This document shows positions 16,572-25,202 of a stretch of 64,000 nucleotides of DNA, one piece after another. The notes under the pieces are model-generated. The model searched no databases, was not told the DNA's origin, and worked only from the letters and a program-made list of their open reading frames with translations. The position numbers and the translations under genes were made by a program. Numbering within the stretch: position 1 is the stretch's first letter; each line of letters opens with the position of its first letter. The stretch is from Guyparkeria sp016278265 (lineage in GTDB: Bacteria > Pseudomonadota > Gammaproteobacteria > Halothiobacillales > Halothiobacillaceae), in NCBI RefSeq assembly GCF_044582145.1, contig NZ_JBDODO010000002.1; one strand, 5' to 3'.

Positions 16572-18011
16572 TCAACCGGCCAGGTTGCGGGCAATCAGCC
16601 CGTAGCGCAGCCGATCGCCGAAGCCTTGTGCCCCGTCGGGCAGGCGCAGGCGCACTTGCCAACCACTGCCGGGCGCCTCGTCGAGCGGCTTGCCCTCCAG
16701 CGTCTGCATCTCGACGAGCTGCTCGGCCCGGTTACCGTCCGGCAACAGGAAGGTGATCTCGTCGCCCACCTTGATCTTGTTCTTGATCTCGACCTGCGCC
16801 CAGTCGCCATCGACTTCGCTAATCTCGCCGACGAACTGCTGCTGACGGCTCTTGGAGACGCCCTCGATGTAGTTCTGGTATTCCTGCGTGTGGTGACGCT
16901 TGTAGAAACCGTCGGTGTAGCCGCGATTGGCGAGGTTGTCGAGATCGGCGATCAGTTCCTCGTTAAACGGTCGACCGGCCATGGCATCGTCGATCGCCTG
17001 GCGGTAGACCTGCGCGGTGCGCGCGACGTAGTAGTGCGACTTGGTGCGCCCCTCGATCTTGAGGCAGTCCACGCCGATGTCGACCAGCGCCTGGATATGC
17101 TCGACGGCGCGCAGGTCGCGCGAGTTGAGGATGTAGGTGCCGTGTTCGTCCTCCTCGATCGGCATCTGCTCGCCGGGGCGGTTCTTTTCCTCGAGCAGAT
17201 AGACCTGGTCGGCCAGCGGGTGGCGTTCCTGGTCGCCCATCGCCCCGTCCGTCATCGGGTTGGCGGCGTTGAGCGCATCCAGCGAGATGGGCTGCTCCTG
17301 GGGCTTCTCGTCCTTCTCTTTGGCCGGCTCAGGACGCACCACGCCCGAGATGTCCTCGCTGGCCCCCTGCGGGGTGTACTCCCAGCGACAGGCGTTGGTG
17401 CAGGTGCCCTGGTTCGGGTCACGGTGGTTGAAGTAGCCCGAGAGCAGGCAGCGTCCCGAATAGGCGATGCACAGCGCGCCATGGACGAACACCTCAAGCT
17501 CCATGTCCGGGCACTTTTCCCGGATCTCGCGGATCTCGTCGAGCGACAATTCGCGCGAGAGGATCACGCGGGTGACACCGATCGACCCCCAGAACTTCAC
17601 CGTGGCCCAGTTAACCGTGTTGGCCTGGACCGACAGGTGGATGGGCATCTCGGGGAAGGCCTCGCGCACCATCATAATCAGGCCGGGATCGGCCATGATG
17701 AAGGCATCGGGCTTCATCGCGACGATCGGTTCCATGTCGCGGATGAAGGTCTTGAGCTTGCTGTTGTGGGGCGAGAGGTTGACCGTGACGAAGAACTGCT
17801 TGCCCGCAGCGTGCGCCTCCTCGATACCGATGCGCAGGTTATCCTCGAGGAAGTCGTTGTTGCGAGTGCGCAGGCTGTAGCGTGGCAGACCGGCATAGAC
17901 GGCATCCGCGCCGTAGGCGAAGGCGTAGCGCATCGACTTGATCGTTCCGGCCGGGGAAAGCAGCTCGGGGGCCTTGCGGCGAGTCGCGCCGTTGGTGGAG
18001 GCCTGGGTCAT
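16572..18011 (-). CDS. trhP: tRNA 5-hydroxyuridine synthesis protein TrhP (YegQ), U32 peptidase family
   Basis: TrhP/YegQ is required for prephenate-dependent hydroxylation of U34 in several tRNAs. The 479-residue protein has the U32 core: ELLSPAGTIKSMRYAFAYGADAVYAGLPRYSLR, VQANTVNWATVKFW and the signature block EVFVHGALCIAYSGRCLLSGYFNHRDPNQGTCTNACRW with its iron-sulfur-type cysteines. EGRTKSHYYVARTAQVYRQAIDDA and the YegQ C-terminal beta-barrel follow. A 90-residue, Glu/Lys-rich insertion (about 205-265) separates the two blocks. It lies directly upstream of lptF. Confidence 0.93.
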   Translation of the reverse strand: MTQASTNGATRRKAPELLSPAGTIKSMRYAFAYGADAVYAGLPRYSLRTRNNDFLEDNLRIGIEEAHAAGKQFFVTVNLSPHNSKLKTFIRDMEPIVAMKPDAFIMADPGLIMMVREAFPEMPIHLSVQANTVNWATVKFWGSIGVTRVILSRELSLDEIREIREKCPDMELEVFVHGALCIAYSGRCLLSGYFNHRDPNQGTCTNACRWEYTPQGASEDISGVVRPEPAKEKDEKPQEQPISLDALNAANPMTDGAMGDQERHPLADQVYLLEEKNRPGEQMPIEEDEHGTYILNSRDLRAVEHIQALVDIGVDCLKIEGRTKSHYYVARTAQVYRQAIDDAMAGRPFNEELIADLDNLANRGYTDGFYKRHHTQEYQNYIEGVSKSRQQQFVGEISEVDGDWAQVEIKNKIKVGDEITFLLPDGNRAEQLVEMQTLEGKPLDEAPGSGWQVRLRLPDGAQGFGDRLRYGLIARNLAG

Positions 18012-18160
18012 GGATGAGCTCCGAATAATTCTGGGGTGCGTGTTTGGCGCGCGATTCTAACAGGTTGACGGACAAGGCCCGTGTCCCTGCTCATGACCTT
18101 TTGTCATGTCGTTGACCGGGCAACGGTGCGGCCGATCAGACCCGGCGCATGGCAAGGTGT

Positions 18161-18778
18161 TCAGTAGAGCGTGCGGGCCTGGCGTTCGTCGAGCCCGTCG
18201 TCGTAGGCCGCGCCATCGATGCTCGACTCGGGCACCCCGGCCAGCATCTCGCCGGCCGTCGGCGTCTGTTCGGCCAGTTTCCGGCTGTCCGGATCCCACA
18301 GGCTGGCGCGCAGCAACGCCCGGGCGCACTGAAAGAACACCGTCTCGACCTCGACCACGATCACGCACTGCGGCGGCTTGCCCTTCATCGCGGTCCGCTC
18401 CAGCAGGGCCGGGTCGGTGGTGACCCGGGCCCGGCCGTTGACCCGGAGCGTCTCGTTCTTGCCGGGCACGAGGAACAGCAACCCGATGCGCGGGTCGTCA
18501 ACCAGGTTGCGCAGGCTGTCGATGCGGTTGTTGCCACGCCGCTCGGGCAGCGCAATGTGCCGATCATCGAGCACCTGCACGAAGCCCGCGGGGTCACCGC
18601 GTGGGGAGCAATCCAGGCCGCCCGGCCCCTCGGTCGCCATCACGTAGAACGGCGAGGCCTCGATCAGCCGGCGGTAGACCGGCACGAGACGGTCGACCTC
18701 CTTCTTGATCGCCGCCTCGCCGGGCGTGTCGAACAGGGATTCGAGTTCATCGATCGACTTGATCTGGTGCGGGTCCAA
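18161..18778 (-). CDS. Pyridoxamine-5'-phosphate-oxidase-like FMN-binding protein
   Basis: A split-barrel flavin-binding protein. The sequence matches the subfamily with SPRGDPAGFVQVLDDRHIALPERRGNNRIDSLRNLVDDPRIGLLFLVPGKNETLRVNG. These proteins are usually annotated as PNPOx-related and have no proven substrate. Start: the frame opens with a TTG preceded by CGAGGACAG, and no in-frame ATG fits the N-terminus. Length is 205 residues. The C-terminus keeps the FFQCARALLRASLW motif. It stands alone between trhP and the DsrE-like gene on the same strand. Confidence 0.8.
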   Translation of the reverse strand: MDPHQIKSIDELESLFDTPGEAAIKKEVDRLVPVYRRLIEASPFYVMATEGPGGLDCSPRGDPAGFVQVLDDRHIALPERRGNNRIDSLRNLVDDPRIGLLFLVPGKNETLRVNGRARVTTDPALLERTAMKGKPPQCVIVVEVETVFFQCARALLRASLWDPDSRKLAEQTPTAGEMLAGVPESSIDGAAYDDGLDERQARTLY

Positions 18779-18843
18779 ACGGCTGTCCTCGGGAAATCAT
18801 GGCTGGCTTCCCAAGGATACGGCATAACACCCGGCTCAGAGCG

Positions 18844-19386
18844 TCAGCGCATCGACTCGATCGATTGGGTGCGCACGAAGACCTCGGGCTTGATCACCGC
18901 GTAGCCCTGCTGCTGGTAATGGACCAGGTCGGTGAATGCCGAAGGCACCAAAGTAATGAAGTCCTGGAAGTCCTCGCGGTCGTAGTCGTAGTCCTCGGCG
19001 GCCAGACCGCAGACGTGGAAATCCACCCCGAGGTTGGCGTAGTAGCGCATGCGAGCGACCGCGTCCTCGTACTTCGCCTCGTTCTTCTTCGCCACGGTGA
19101 CGATCTCGGTGCCGTGGATGATGACCACGATATCCATGTCCAGCATGGGGTCCATGTTGTACGGACTGGCCTGCAGCGGATTGATCAAGGACCGCACCCA
19201 GTACATCGCGGCGTTGATCTTGGCCGGATCGTCCAGGTAGAAGTCGTAGACCACCCGTGGCGGCTGGTAGTCGGGCGTGATGACCTTCGCCTGCGCCCAG
19301 ACGGCCGATGGACCCAGCGCCAGGGCCAACGACATCAGGAGTGCCGGCACCGCGAGATGCCAGGCGGGGAGGATCGTGCGTTTCAT
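18844..19386 (-). CDS. Secreted DsrE/DsrF-like protein
   Basis: The ATG chosen gives a basic start, MKRTILPAWHL, a hydrophobic core and a signal-peptidase site after AVWAQA. The mature protein of about 155 residues would therefore be periplasmic. The fold is that of the DsrE/DsrF/YchN sulfur-handling superfamily: VVYDFYLDDPAKINAAMYWVRSLIN and MDIVVIIHGTEI near the start. It then has MRYYANLGVDFHVCGLAAEDY, whose Cys sits at the usual active-site position, and QQGYAVIKPEVFV at the end. Periplasmic DsrE-like proteins are common in sulfur bacteria but of unknown role. Distant from its neighbours by 60-150 bp. Confidence 0.78.
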   Translation of the reverse strand: MKRTILPAWHLAVPALLMSLALALGPSAVWAQAKVITPDYQPPRVVYDFYLDDPAKINAAMYWVRSLINPLQASPYNMDPMLDMDIVVIIHGTEIVTVAKKNEAKYEDAVARMRYYANLGVDFHVCGLAAEDYDYDREDFQDFITLVPSAFTDLVHYQQQGYAVIKPEVFVRTQSIESMR

Positions 19387-19539
19387 GACGGCCACCTCTC
19401 GTCGTGCCGGACCACGCACTCGATGTGCCGACCGGCACGTCAAGCAGAGGAAGGTCCGGATGTCCCTCGATTAGAGGGTAGGCCATCATTCGCATCGCGT
19501 TGCCGGGAAAACAACGCCTTGCGATTTGTTCGTGGGCTT

Positions 19540-19959
19540 TCAGTCCTCGCGGCGCGCGCAGGCCGGGGTGTCGTCGGGATGCTCGACCGCTTTGGCCACC
19601 CGGTCGACGAACTCGCCCACTTCATCCGGGCTCAGGACCGACAGCATCCGGCTCATGGTCGACGGCTCGATCGGGGCGAAGCTCGACCGGCCGTCCGCCA
19701 GCGTCACCCAGACCCCGGCGGAGATGGCGGCCTCTGCCCCGCCGTCGCGGAACAACTCGGCCTCGGCCGCCTGCGTTTCCTCCTCGTACCAGCCCTCGAT
19801 CCGGTCGACCAGCTCATCGCTGATGTCGTCAGGAATCGAGATCGTCGTGGCCTCCTCGGCCATCGGGTCGCGTGCCACGCGAACCGACAGTCCCTCGGCC
19901 TCGAGCCGCTTGACGAACCCCGCGCCGCGATCCGGCGTCAGAAACGTGAACTCGTACAT
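19540..19959 (-). CDS. Conserved hypothetical protein (139 residues)
   Basis: I do not recognise the family. The start MYEFTFLTPDRGAGFVKRLEAEG is preceded by GGAGGTGG at good spacing; the longer open frame upstream runs into the miniature element and is ignored. The protein is acidic and soluble, with an alpha/beta opening. EEATTISIPDDISDELVDRIEGWYEEETQAAEAELFRDGG and a helical tail with SPDEVGEFVDRVAKAVEHPDD follow. No signal peptide or membrane span. It is divergent from hemB, and the 265-bp repeat element lies between them. Confidence 0.7.
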   Translation of the reverse strand: MYEFTFLTPDRGAGFVKRLEAEGLSVRVARDPMAEEATTISIPDDISDELVDRIEGWYEEETQAAEAELFRDGGAEAAISAGVWVTLADGRSSFAPIEPSTMSRMLSVLSPDEVGEFVDRVAKAVEHPDDTPACARRED

Positions 19960-20048
19960 GCCACCTCCGAAGATTGGTGGTCCTGATCGACCGGGACCGG
20001 TGGAATGACCGGGCCGATGGGACAGAACGTGTCGGGTTGCTATCCTAA

Positions 20049-20313
20049 GGAAGGTCTGCACGAATAGCCAAAGCCTCTGGCTTACCGGCTTGTTCGCCAT
20101 CAAGGCGCCGATTCGAAGTCGGGCTCATTGCCCGGCGAGAATCGGCAACACCGAGGGCGGGCAAGCCGGCAAGCCCCTTCGGGCGGGCCGCCAGGCGCCC
20201 ATCTGCGGTGTTGCAGCGCTTGCCAATGGCGACGGCCATTGGGCGGCGCACTGCGCCTTGCATCTGGATGCCTGGCGACCCGCAGAGGCGTTGGCTATTC
20301 GTGCAGACCTTCC
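20049..20313. mobile_element. IS5-type miniature inverted-repeat element (265 bp)
   Basis: The left end begins GGAAGGTCTGCACGAATA and the right end is its inverted copy. The terminal repeats match at 30 of 31 positions. Both sides are flanked by the same four bases, CTAA (20045-20048 and 20314-20317), a target duplication of the YTAR type made by IS5-group elements. The GGAAGGT tip also resembles IS5 ends. The interior has no transposase. It lies in the shared upstream region of the 139-residue gene and hemB, only 40 bp from the hemB start. Confidence 0.88.
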
Positions 20314-20353
20314 CTAACGACCTTTCATCGACAAACGCCACCCGGAGCCCGAC

Positions 20354-21352
20354 ATGACGTTCTCGCGCGCCTACCCTGCCCATCGCCCGCGCCGCATGCG
20401 CCGTGACGCCTTCAGCCGTCGCCTGATGCAGGAGCACACGGTCTCGACCAATGACCTGATCCTGCCCGTGTTCGTGCTCGAGGATCCGAACGGGCGCGAG
20501 CCGGTCGCCTCGATGCCCGGCGTCGAGCGGCTGGGTATCGAGAACCTCTCGCGACTGGCCGAGCAGGCACTGGAACTGGGCATCCCGGTGCTCGCCCTGT
20601 TCCCGGTCACACCGCCGCAAGCCAAGTCCGAGCATGCCGAGGCGGCCTACGACCCGGACGGGCTGGTCCAGCGCACCGTGCGAGCGCTCAAGGAGCGCTT
20701 CCCGGAACTGGGCATCATGACCGACGTGGCGCTCGACCCATACACCACCCACGGCCAGGACGGCATCATCGACGCGAACGGCTACGTGCTCAACGACGAG
20801 ACCGTCGAGGTGCTGATTCGCCAGGCCGAGTCCCATGCGGCGGCCGGTGCGGACATCGTCGCTCCCTCGGACATGATGGACGGGCGCATTGGCGCGATCC
20901 GCGAGAACCTCGAGGCCCAAGGCCACATCTACACCCGCATCATGGCCTACAGCGCCAAGTACGCCTCGAGCTTCTATGGACCGTTCCGCGATGCGGTCGG
21001 CTCGGCGGCCAACCTCGGCAAGGCCGACAAGACCACCTACCAGATGGACCCGGCCAACGGCAACGAAGCCCTCCACGAGGTCGCCGCCGATCTCGCCGAG
21101 GGCGCCGACATGGTGATGGTCAAGCCGGGCATGCCGTATCTCGACGTCATCTACCGGGTGAAGGAAACACTCAAGGTCCCGACCTTCGCCTACCACGTCT
21201 CCGGCGAGTACGCGATGCTCAAGGCCGCCGCCGAGCGCGGCTGGCTCGACTGGGACAAGTGCATCATGGAGACCATGACCAGCTTCAAGCGCGCCGGCGC
21301 CGACGGCGTGCTCACCTACGCGGCCATGGACATCGCCCGTCAGCTCAAGTAA
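20354..21352 (+). CDS. hemB: Delta-aminolevulinic acid dehydratase (porphobilinogen synthase) HemB
   Basis: HemB condenses two 5-aminolevulinate molecules to porphobilinogen in haem synthesis. The 332-residue protein has the Schiff-base lysine in VMVKPGMPYLD (near 256) and the second lysine in MAYSAKYASSFYGPFRDA. The metal-site segment reads DVALDPYTTHGQDGI, with Asp/Thr in place of the three cysteines of zinc enzymes. It is therefore the magnesium-type seen in Pseudomonas. Its 3' end overlaps the convergent YjdF-like gene by 13 bp. Its promoter region is occupied by the miniature element. Confidence 0.97.
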   Translation: MTFSRAYPAHRPRRMRRDAFSRRLMQEHTVSTNDLILPVFVLEDPNGREPVASMPGVERLGIENLSRLAEQALELGIPVLALFPVTPPQAKSEHAEAAYDPDGLVQRTVRALKERFPELGIMTDVALDPYTTHGQDGIIDANGYVLNDETVEVLIRQAESHAAAGADIVAPSDMMDGRIGAIRENLEAQGHIYTRIMAYSAKYASSFYGPFRDAVGSAANLGKADKTTYQMDPANGNEALHEVAADLAEGADMVMVKPGMPYLDVIYRVKETLKVPTFAYHVSGEYAMLKAAAERGWLDWDKCIMETMTSFKRAGADGVLTYAAMDIARQLK

Positions 21353-21981
21353 CGAATCGCCTCGGCCGACAGACGCGCGATCTGCCGGTCATGCCACCGG
21401 CCGAAGGCGGTGATCGCCACCACCGCACCGAGCAACGCGAAGGCCATGTCCGACTGGGCATCCCAGGGATCGCCCTGCGTGCCGAGGAACTCGACCGCCC
21501 CACCCCCGGCGACCACGGCCACGCCCCATTCGATCAGCTCGTAGACTGCACTTACGGTCATCGCGACGCAGAGCGCGAGAAACCCGACCATCCACGGCCC
21601 GCGGGCAAAGCAACCTCGGATCAGGATCTCGCGGGCCAGCAGCGCGGGCACCAGCCCCTGGAAGAAATGCCCGATCTTGTCGTAGGGATTGCGGGAAAGA
21701 TCGAACCAGGCCTGAATCTCGAAGCCCAGCGGCACGCGTGCGTAGCTGTAGGCCCCACCATAGATCAGCACCAGGGCATGCAGGAAAACCAGCCCGTAGA
21801 GCAGCGGGGTGAGTGGGAAGCGCTTGCGGGTGGACCACAGGATCGGCAGCGCGATCGCCGCCGGGGCGACTTCGAGCACCCAGGTGGCCCGATCGTAGGG
21901 GTCGATCCCCGAGAGCAACAAGGCGACGAGCATAAGCAGGGTGCCGCCGATCAGCAGCCACCGCCCGCTCTCCGCCGGCAT
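21340..21981 (-). CDS. DUF2238 (YjdF-like) inner-membrane protein
   Basis: A polytopic membrane protein of the YjdF/DUF2238 family, function unknown. About six hydrophobic spans are seen in 213 residues. The family core is SRNPYDKIGHFFQGLVPALLAREILIR, followed by YELIEWGVAVVAGGGAVEFLGTQGDPWDAQSDM. These conserved Asp/His/Glu residues in membrane segments suggest enzyme-like chemistry. The ATG overlaps the stop codon of the upstream VOC gene (TGATG), so the pair is co-translated. The 3' end overlaps hemB. Confidence 0.87.
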   Translation of the reverse strand: MPAESGRWLLIGGTLLMLVALLLSGIDPYDRATWVLEVAPAAIALPILWSTRKRFPLTPLLYGLVFLHALVLIYGGAYSYARVPLGFEIQAWFDLSRNPYDKIGHFFQGLVPALLAREILIRGCFARGPWMVGFLALCVAMTVSAVYELIEWGVAVVAGGGAVEFLGTQGDPWDAQSDMAFALLGAVVAITAFGRWHDRQIARLSAEAIRYLS

Positions 21982-22421
21982 CACTCGCCCTGCCCCGGTG
22001 CCAGCGACACGTTGCCCGCCGCATCCAACCCCCAGAGCGGGTTATGGGCCACCTCCCAGAGATGACCGTCCGGGTCGGCGAAATAGCCGGAGTAGCCGCC
22101 CCAGAACACCGCCACGCCCGGCTTGACCAGCCGTCCGCCCGCCCGTTGGGCCTCAACAAGCACCTCATCAACCTCCTGGGGCGAGCGCACGTTGTGCGCG
22201 AGTGTCATACCGGCAAAGCCGCCGCCCTCGCCGGCCGGCACACCGGCGTCCGCCGCCAGGTCAGCGCGCGGATAGAGGGCCAGAACGATACCGTTTAGCT
22301 GGAAGAAGACGACCTGCTCTGCGGCACCACCGACCGTCCAGCCGAGGCCTTGTTCATAGAAGGCCCTCGAGCGGGCCAGGTCCGCCACGCCCAGGGTGAT
22401 CACACTCAAACGCTGCTCCAT
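21981..22421 (-). CDS. VOC-family (glyoxalase/bleomycin-resistance fold) protein
   Basis: A 146-residue single-domain protein of the vicinal oxygen chelate superfamily. It shows the paired beta-alpha-beta modules: VITLGVADLARSRAFYEQGLGWTV, VVFFQLNGIVLALYPR, and in the second half EVDEVLVEAQRAGGRLVKPGVAVFWGGYSGYFADPDGHLWEVAHNP. The C-terminal FxDPDGHxWE motif with its Glu is the usual metal ligand. Substrate unknown. It is translationally coupled to the DUF2238 gene downstream. Confidence 0.88.
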   Translation of the reverse strand: MEQRLSVITLGVADLARSRAFYEQGLGWTVGGAAEQVVFFQLNGIVLALYPRADLAADAGVPAGEGGGFAGMTLAHNVRSPQEVDEVLVEAQRAGGRLVKPGVAVFWGGYSGYFADPDGHLWEVAHNPLWGLDAAGNVSLAPGQGE

Positions 22422-22446
22422 TCCCTGCCCTCCCGATGATGGCCGG

Positions 22447-23436
22447 CTATCGGCTCGACGCCGAGCGCTCGCGGATCGCGCCGAGGATCAGTTTCGCCAG
22501 GTTGCGGTCGACCAACGGCTTGTGCTCCGGGGCGATGCGCGAGGCACGCATGGCCTGCCGACCGATGCGCAGCGAATACAGCGCCACGGCCACGCCCTGA
22601 CCGGCCCGGGCGCCGAGGTTGACCATCAGGTTGGAGGCCCAGCCCTCGCTGGCCGAATCGAGCACGGTCTCGGTGGCCGAGGCGAAGGCCATGTTCTGCA
22701 GGATCATGCGATACAGGCGCCAGCGGGCCGGGAAGGAAAGCGTCAGCCCGTAGATGCGCGCGATGGCGTTGACCAGCCGCGCATTGCGCCAGGCGACGAG
22801 CAGGAGATCGAGAGCGGGATAGGGACTCGCGGCGATGAATAGGCCGGTGCGCACCACTTCGCGATGGATCAGCGCACGAGCCCGGGCATCCTGGTCGGCA
22901 TAGGCGCGCTCGAGCGCCACCACCAGTTCGGTGGCGTGACTGCCGGCATCGATGCCAAGCAGGGCTTCCTCGAAGATCCGCCGCTGCGGGTTGTCGGCGA
23001 GCAGGTGTTCGGCCGCTTCCCGCAGTTCAACCACCGACTCGCCCATCTCGCCCTCGCGTTCGGCCTCTGCCAGTCGGCGGTTCAGGCGGGTGATGGCATC
23101 GATCTGCTGGCGCTGCCGCCAAGCCCGCCAGGCCAGTCCCAACGCGATCCCACCGACGCCCAAACCGATGGCAAAGATCACCCAGCCCAGCGTTGGATGG
23201 GAGGCGTGCGCCCACCAGATTGCCTGCAACCAGTTGATGGTGATCCAGGTGACCGCCACCACGCTCAAGAGGGTCGCCACCCAGGGAAAGCCCTGTCGGG
23301 GCTCGAGCAGGTCGGCCATCTCCTCGGCAGACTGCTCGTCGTAGAGGGCCTCGGTATCGACATCCGGCACCGAATCACCGTGCGCGTGGATGCGAGTGGC
23401 CAGGTGGCCTCCTCGCGGCGGTTGCTCGTCACTCAT
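22447..23436 (-). CDS. ycjF: YcjF-like inner-membrane protein (DUF697)
   Basis: YcjF-family proteins are membrane partners of the YcjX GTPase-like protein; the exact role is unknown, although both respond to envelope or heat stress in E. coli. The 329-residue product has two adjacent spans (about 51-70 and 82-103) and a basic/acidic coiled region. The DUF697 C-terminal domain follows: FIAASPYPALDLLLVAWRNARLVNAIARIYGLTLSFPARWRLYRMIL. The start is MSDEQPPRGGHLATRI. It lies 71 bp downstream of ycjX, the usual pair. Confidence 0.88.
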   Translation of the reverse strand: MSDEQPPRGGHLATRIHAHGDSVPDVDTEALYDEQSAEEMADLLEPRQGFPWVATLLSVVAVTWITINWLQAIWWAHASHPTLGWVIFAIGLGVGGIALGLAWRAWRQRQQIDAITRLNRRLAEAEREGEMGESVVELREAAEHLLADNPQRRIFEEALLGIDAGSHATELVVALERAYADQDARARALIHREVVRTGLFIAASPYPALDLLLVAWRNARLVNAIARIYGLTLSFPARWRLYRMILQNMAFASATETVLDSASEGWASNLMVNLGARAGQGVAVALYSLRIGRQAMRASRIAPEHKPLVDRNLAKLILGAIRERSASSR

Positions 23437-23507
23437 TGAAGGGCTCCGGAGATTGTCTCGTTGTGGGTCGGCGTCAAAGCGGAAAACGACGTGGATCGGC
23501 TCATGGC

Positions 23508-24893
23508 TCAGGACTCGCCGATCACGAAATCGAGCAGGGCATCGACGCGCCGACCGGGAAAGGCTCGGGCCCGATCCAGCCCCGCCGGCGGCGCCAACGT
23601 GGGCAGGTCGTCGATGGCCAGATCCAGATCATGCGGCATCTGTTCAGGGATGGTCGGCGGGGTAAAGGCGATCTTCTGCCGCGAGCTCTTCTCGGTCCCC
23701 ACCAGCATGGGTCGACCGCGGGCATCCTCGCGTGGCTGGGCGGCGGTCACTGCCGAGACGGCGAACAGGCGCAGCTCGATGTCCTTGCCGGCGAGCTGTT
23801 GGGTCAGCTCGAACAGATAGCTGTCGAGCAATCGGGTCAATCTCGCCTGATCGGCCGGCAGCAGGTGATCGATCTGCGTGACGACGATCGCCACCCGGCG
23901 AATGCGGCGTGCGAACAGGTTGCCGAGCCAGTGCCCGTCGCGGTAGCGAAACGGCTCGAGAATCGACTCGAGCGCCGCGCGCATGTCGGCCAGCGCCGCG
24001 CGGCCGCTGCGCAGGGAACCCAGCAGATCGACCAGGATCACCTGCGCATCCAGTCGACCGAAATGGGATTCGAAGAACGGCCGCGCGATCCGGTCGCGGT
24101 AGTAGGTGAAGTGACGCTGGCAGACCTCGCCCCAGGAGCCCTCGGGATAGTCATCTGGCGACTCGGCCATGACACCCGGCAGGGGCAGGAACGGCATGGC
24201 ATCCGGATCGAAGCCCTCGCCTGGCATCAACCAGCGACCGGGCAGGTTGCGCGACAGTCGGTGCGGTGGCAGACGACTGTCGGCCAGCATCATCGACCAG
24301 CGATTGGCCAGCGCGGCCAGTCGCTCGGGATCGACCGGCTCAGCGGGGTCGATTGCCTTGAGATCCTCGAGCAGCCCCGGCGCGATCTCCCGGCGCGGAC
24401 TGCGCGCCAGCCAGTCACGCCAATGGGCGCTGTACTCGGCGAATGACCAGTCGAGCAGAGACAGGTCCAGCAGCCATTCGCCCGGGTAATCAAACAACTC
24501 CAGGCACCGACGACGTGGCCGCAGCGAATACCAGCGCCGGTCGTAATCGAGAGTCAAACGGGCGATCGACCAGTCGCGAGTGGATTCGGGCCAGCTCGGC
24601 GGCTGTCCTGTCAACGCGGTCAGGGCATGGTCGTAGTCGAAGGCACGCTCGATCTCGCGATGCCAGCGGCCATGGCGAATGCGCGCCAGCCCGGACTGCT
24701 CCGACAGCGCGCCGCGCCGGGCATTCTCCAGGTGATTGATGATGGCGGTGATCAGGGTCGATTTGCCGGCGCCGGACAGCCCGGTGATGCCGATGCGGGT
24801 GACCGGGCAGCCGGCGAGTGACGGGGTGGTCGATTTCTCGTGGGCCATGGATTGATCAGCGATGGAGCGATCAGCCTGGGAGTCGTTGGCCAT
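23508..24893 (-). CDS. ycjX: YcjX-family P-loop NTPase (DUF463)
   Basis: YcjX is a GTPase-like protein of unknown cellular role, often induced by stress phage-shock style. The start at MANDSQADRS is chosen because earlier codons lack a family match; a later ATG (MAHEKSTT) is possible. The 461-residue product has the P-loop GITGLSGAGKSTLITAIINHLEN (near residue 38). It also has the family block RCLELFDYPGEWLLDLSLLDWSFAEYS and the conserved VILVDLLGSLRSGRAALADM. VVTQIDHLLPADQARL and a WGEVCQRHFTYYRDRIARPFFESHF segment complete the match. Followed by ycjF. Confidence 0.92.
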   Translation of the reverse strand: MANDSQADRSIADQSMAHEKSTTPSLAGCPVTRIGITGLSGAGKSTLITAIINHLENARRGALSEQSGLARIRHGRWHREIERAFDYDHALTALTGQPPSWPESTRDWSIARLTLDYDRRWYSLRPRRRCLELFDYPGEWLLDLSLLDWSFAEYSAHWRDWLARSPRREIAPGLLEDLKAIDPAEPVDPERLAALANRWSMMLADSRLPPHRLSRNLPGRWLMPGEGFDPDAMPFLPLPGVMAESPDDYPEGSWGEVCQRHFTYYRDRIARPFFESHFGRLDAQVILVDLLGSLRSGRAALADMRAALESILEPFRYRDGHWLGNLFARRIRRVAIVVTQIDHLLPADQARLTRLLDSYLFELTQQLAGKDIELRLFAVSAVTAAQPREDARGRPMLVGTEKSSRQKIAFTPPTIPEQMPHDLDLAIDDLPTLAPPAGLDRARAFPGRRVDALLDFVIGES

Positions 24894-25101
24894 AACCGTT
24901 TGGGCCTTTGATTTTGGAGCCGTCGCCGGGGGTATCCCGGCGAATGAGGCGGTGTCACGATGGTAGACGAGCCGGCCAAAGCACCCAAGCCCGGCGCATC
25001 CGAAGGCGATTTGGACGATTTGGCAGGCCATGCCCGGAAAGCCTGAATGGAAAGACCTGAAATGACGGACTAGCCCTCGAAGCCAGGCTGCATTAAAATG
25101 G

Positions 25102-25133
25102 GACTAATTCAGTTCGGTATTAGTCTTGACTAA
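25102..25133. promoter_or_regulatory. Cluster of GACTAA half-sites (putative operator) upstream of the metal exporter
   Basis: GACTAAT (25102-25108) and ATTAGTC (25119-25125) form a perfect inverted repeat with a 10-base spacer. TTAGTC (25120-25125) and GACTAA (25128-25133) form a second, tighter palindrome. Three half-sites in 32 bp between ycjX and fieF, in an otherwise GC-rich stretch, suggest a regulator binding site; the regulator is not identifiable. TTGACT at 25126-25131 could be a -35 box but no good -10 follows. Confidence 0.5.
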
Positions 25134-25202
25134 CTTTCGCCGGCGGCGCGACCCGCCGGTGGCGAGGCCGAACCGCGACCCCGACCAGGCGACGATCACC
25201 CG

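Noticed and set aside
16626..18017. Open frame antisense to trhP
   Set aside because: Shadow frame with biased composition; trhP on the other strand is fully conserved.
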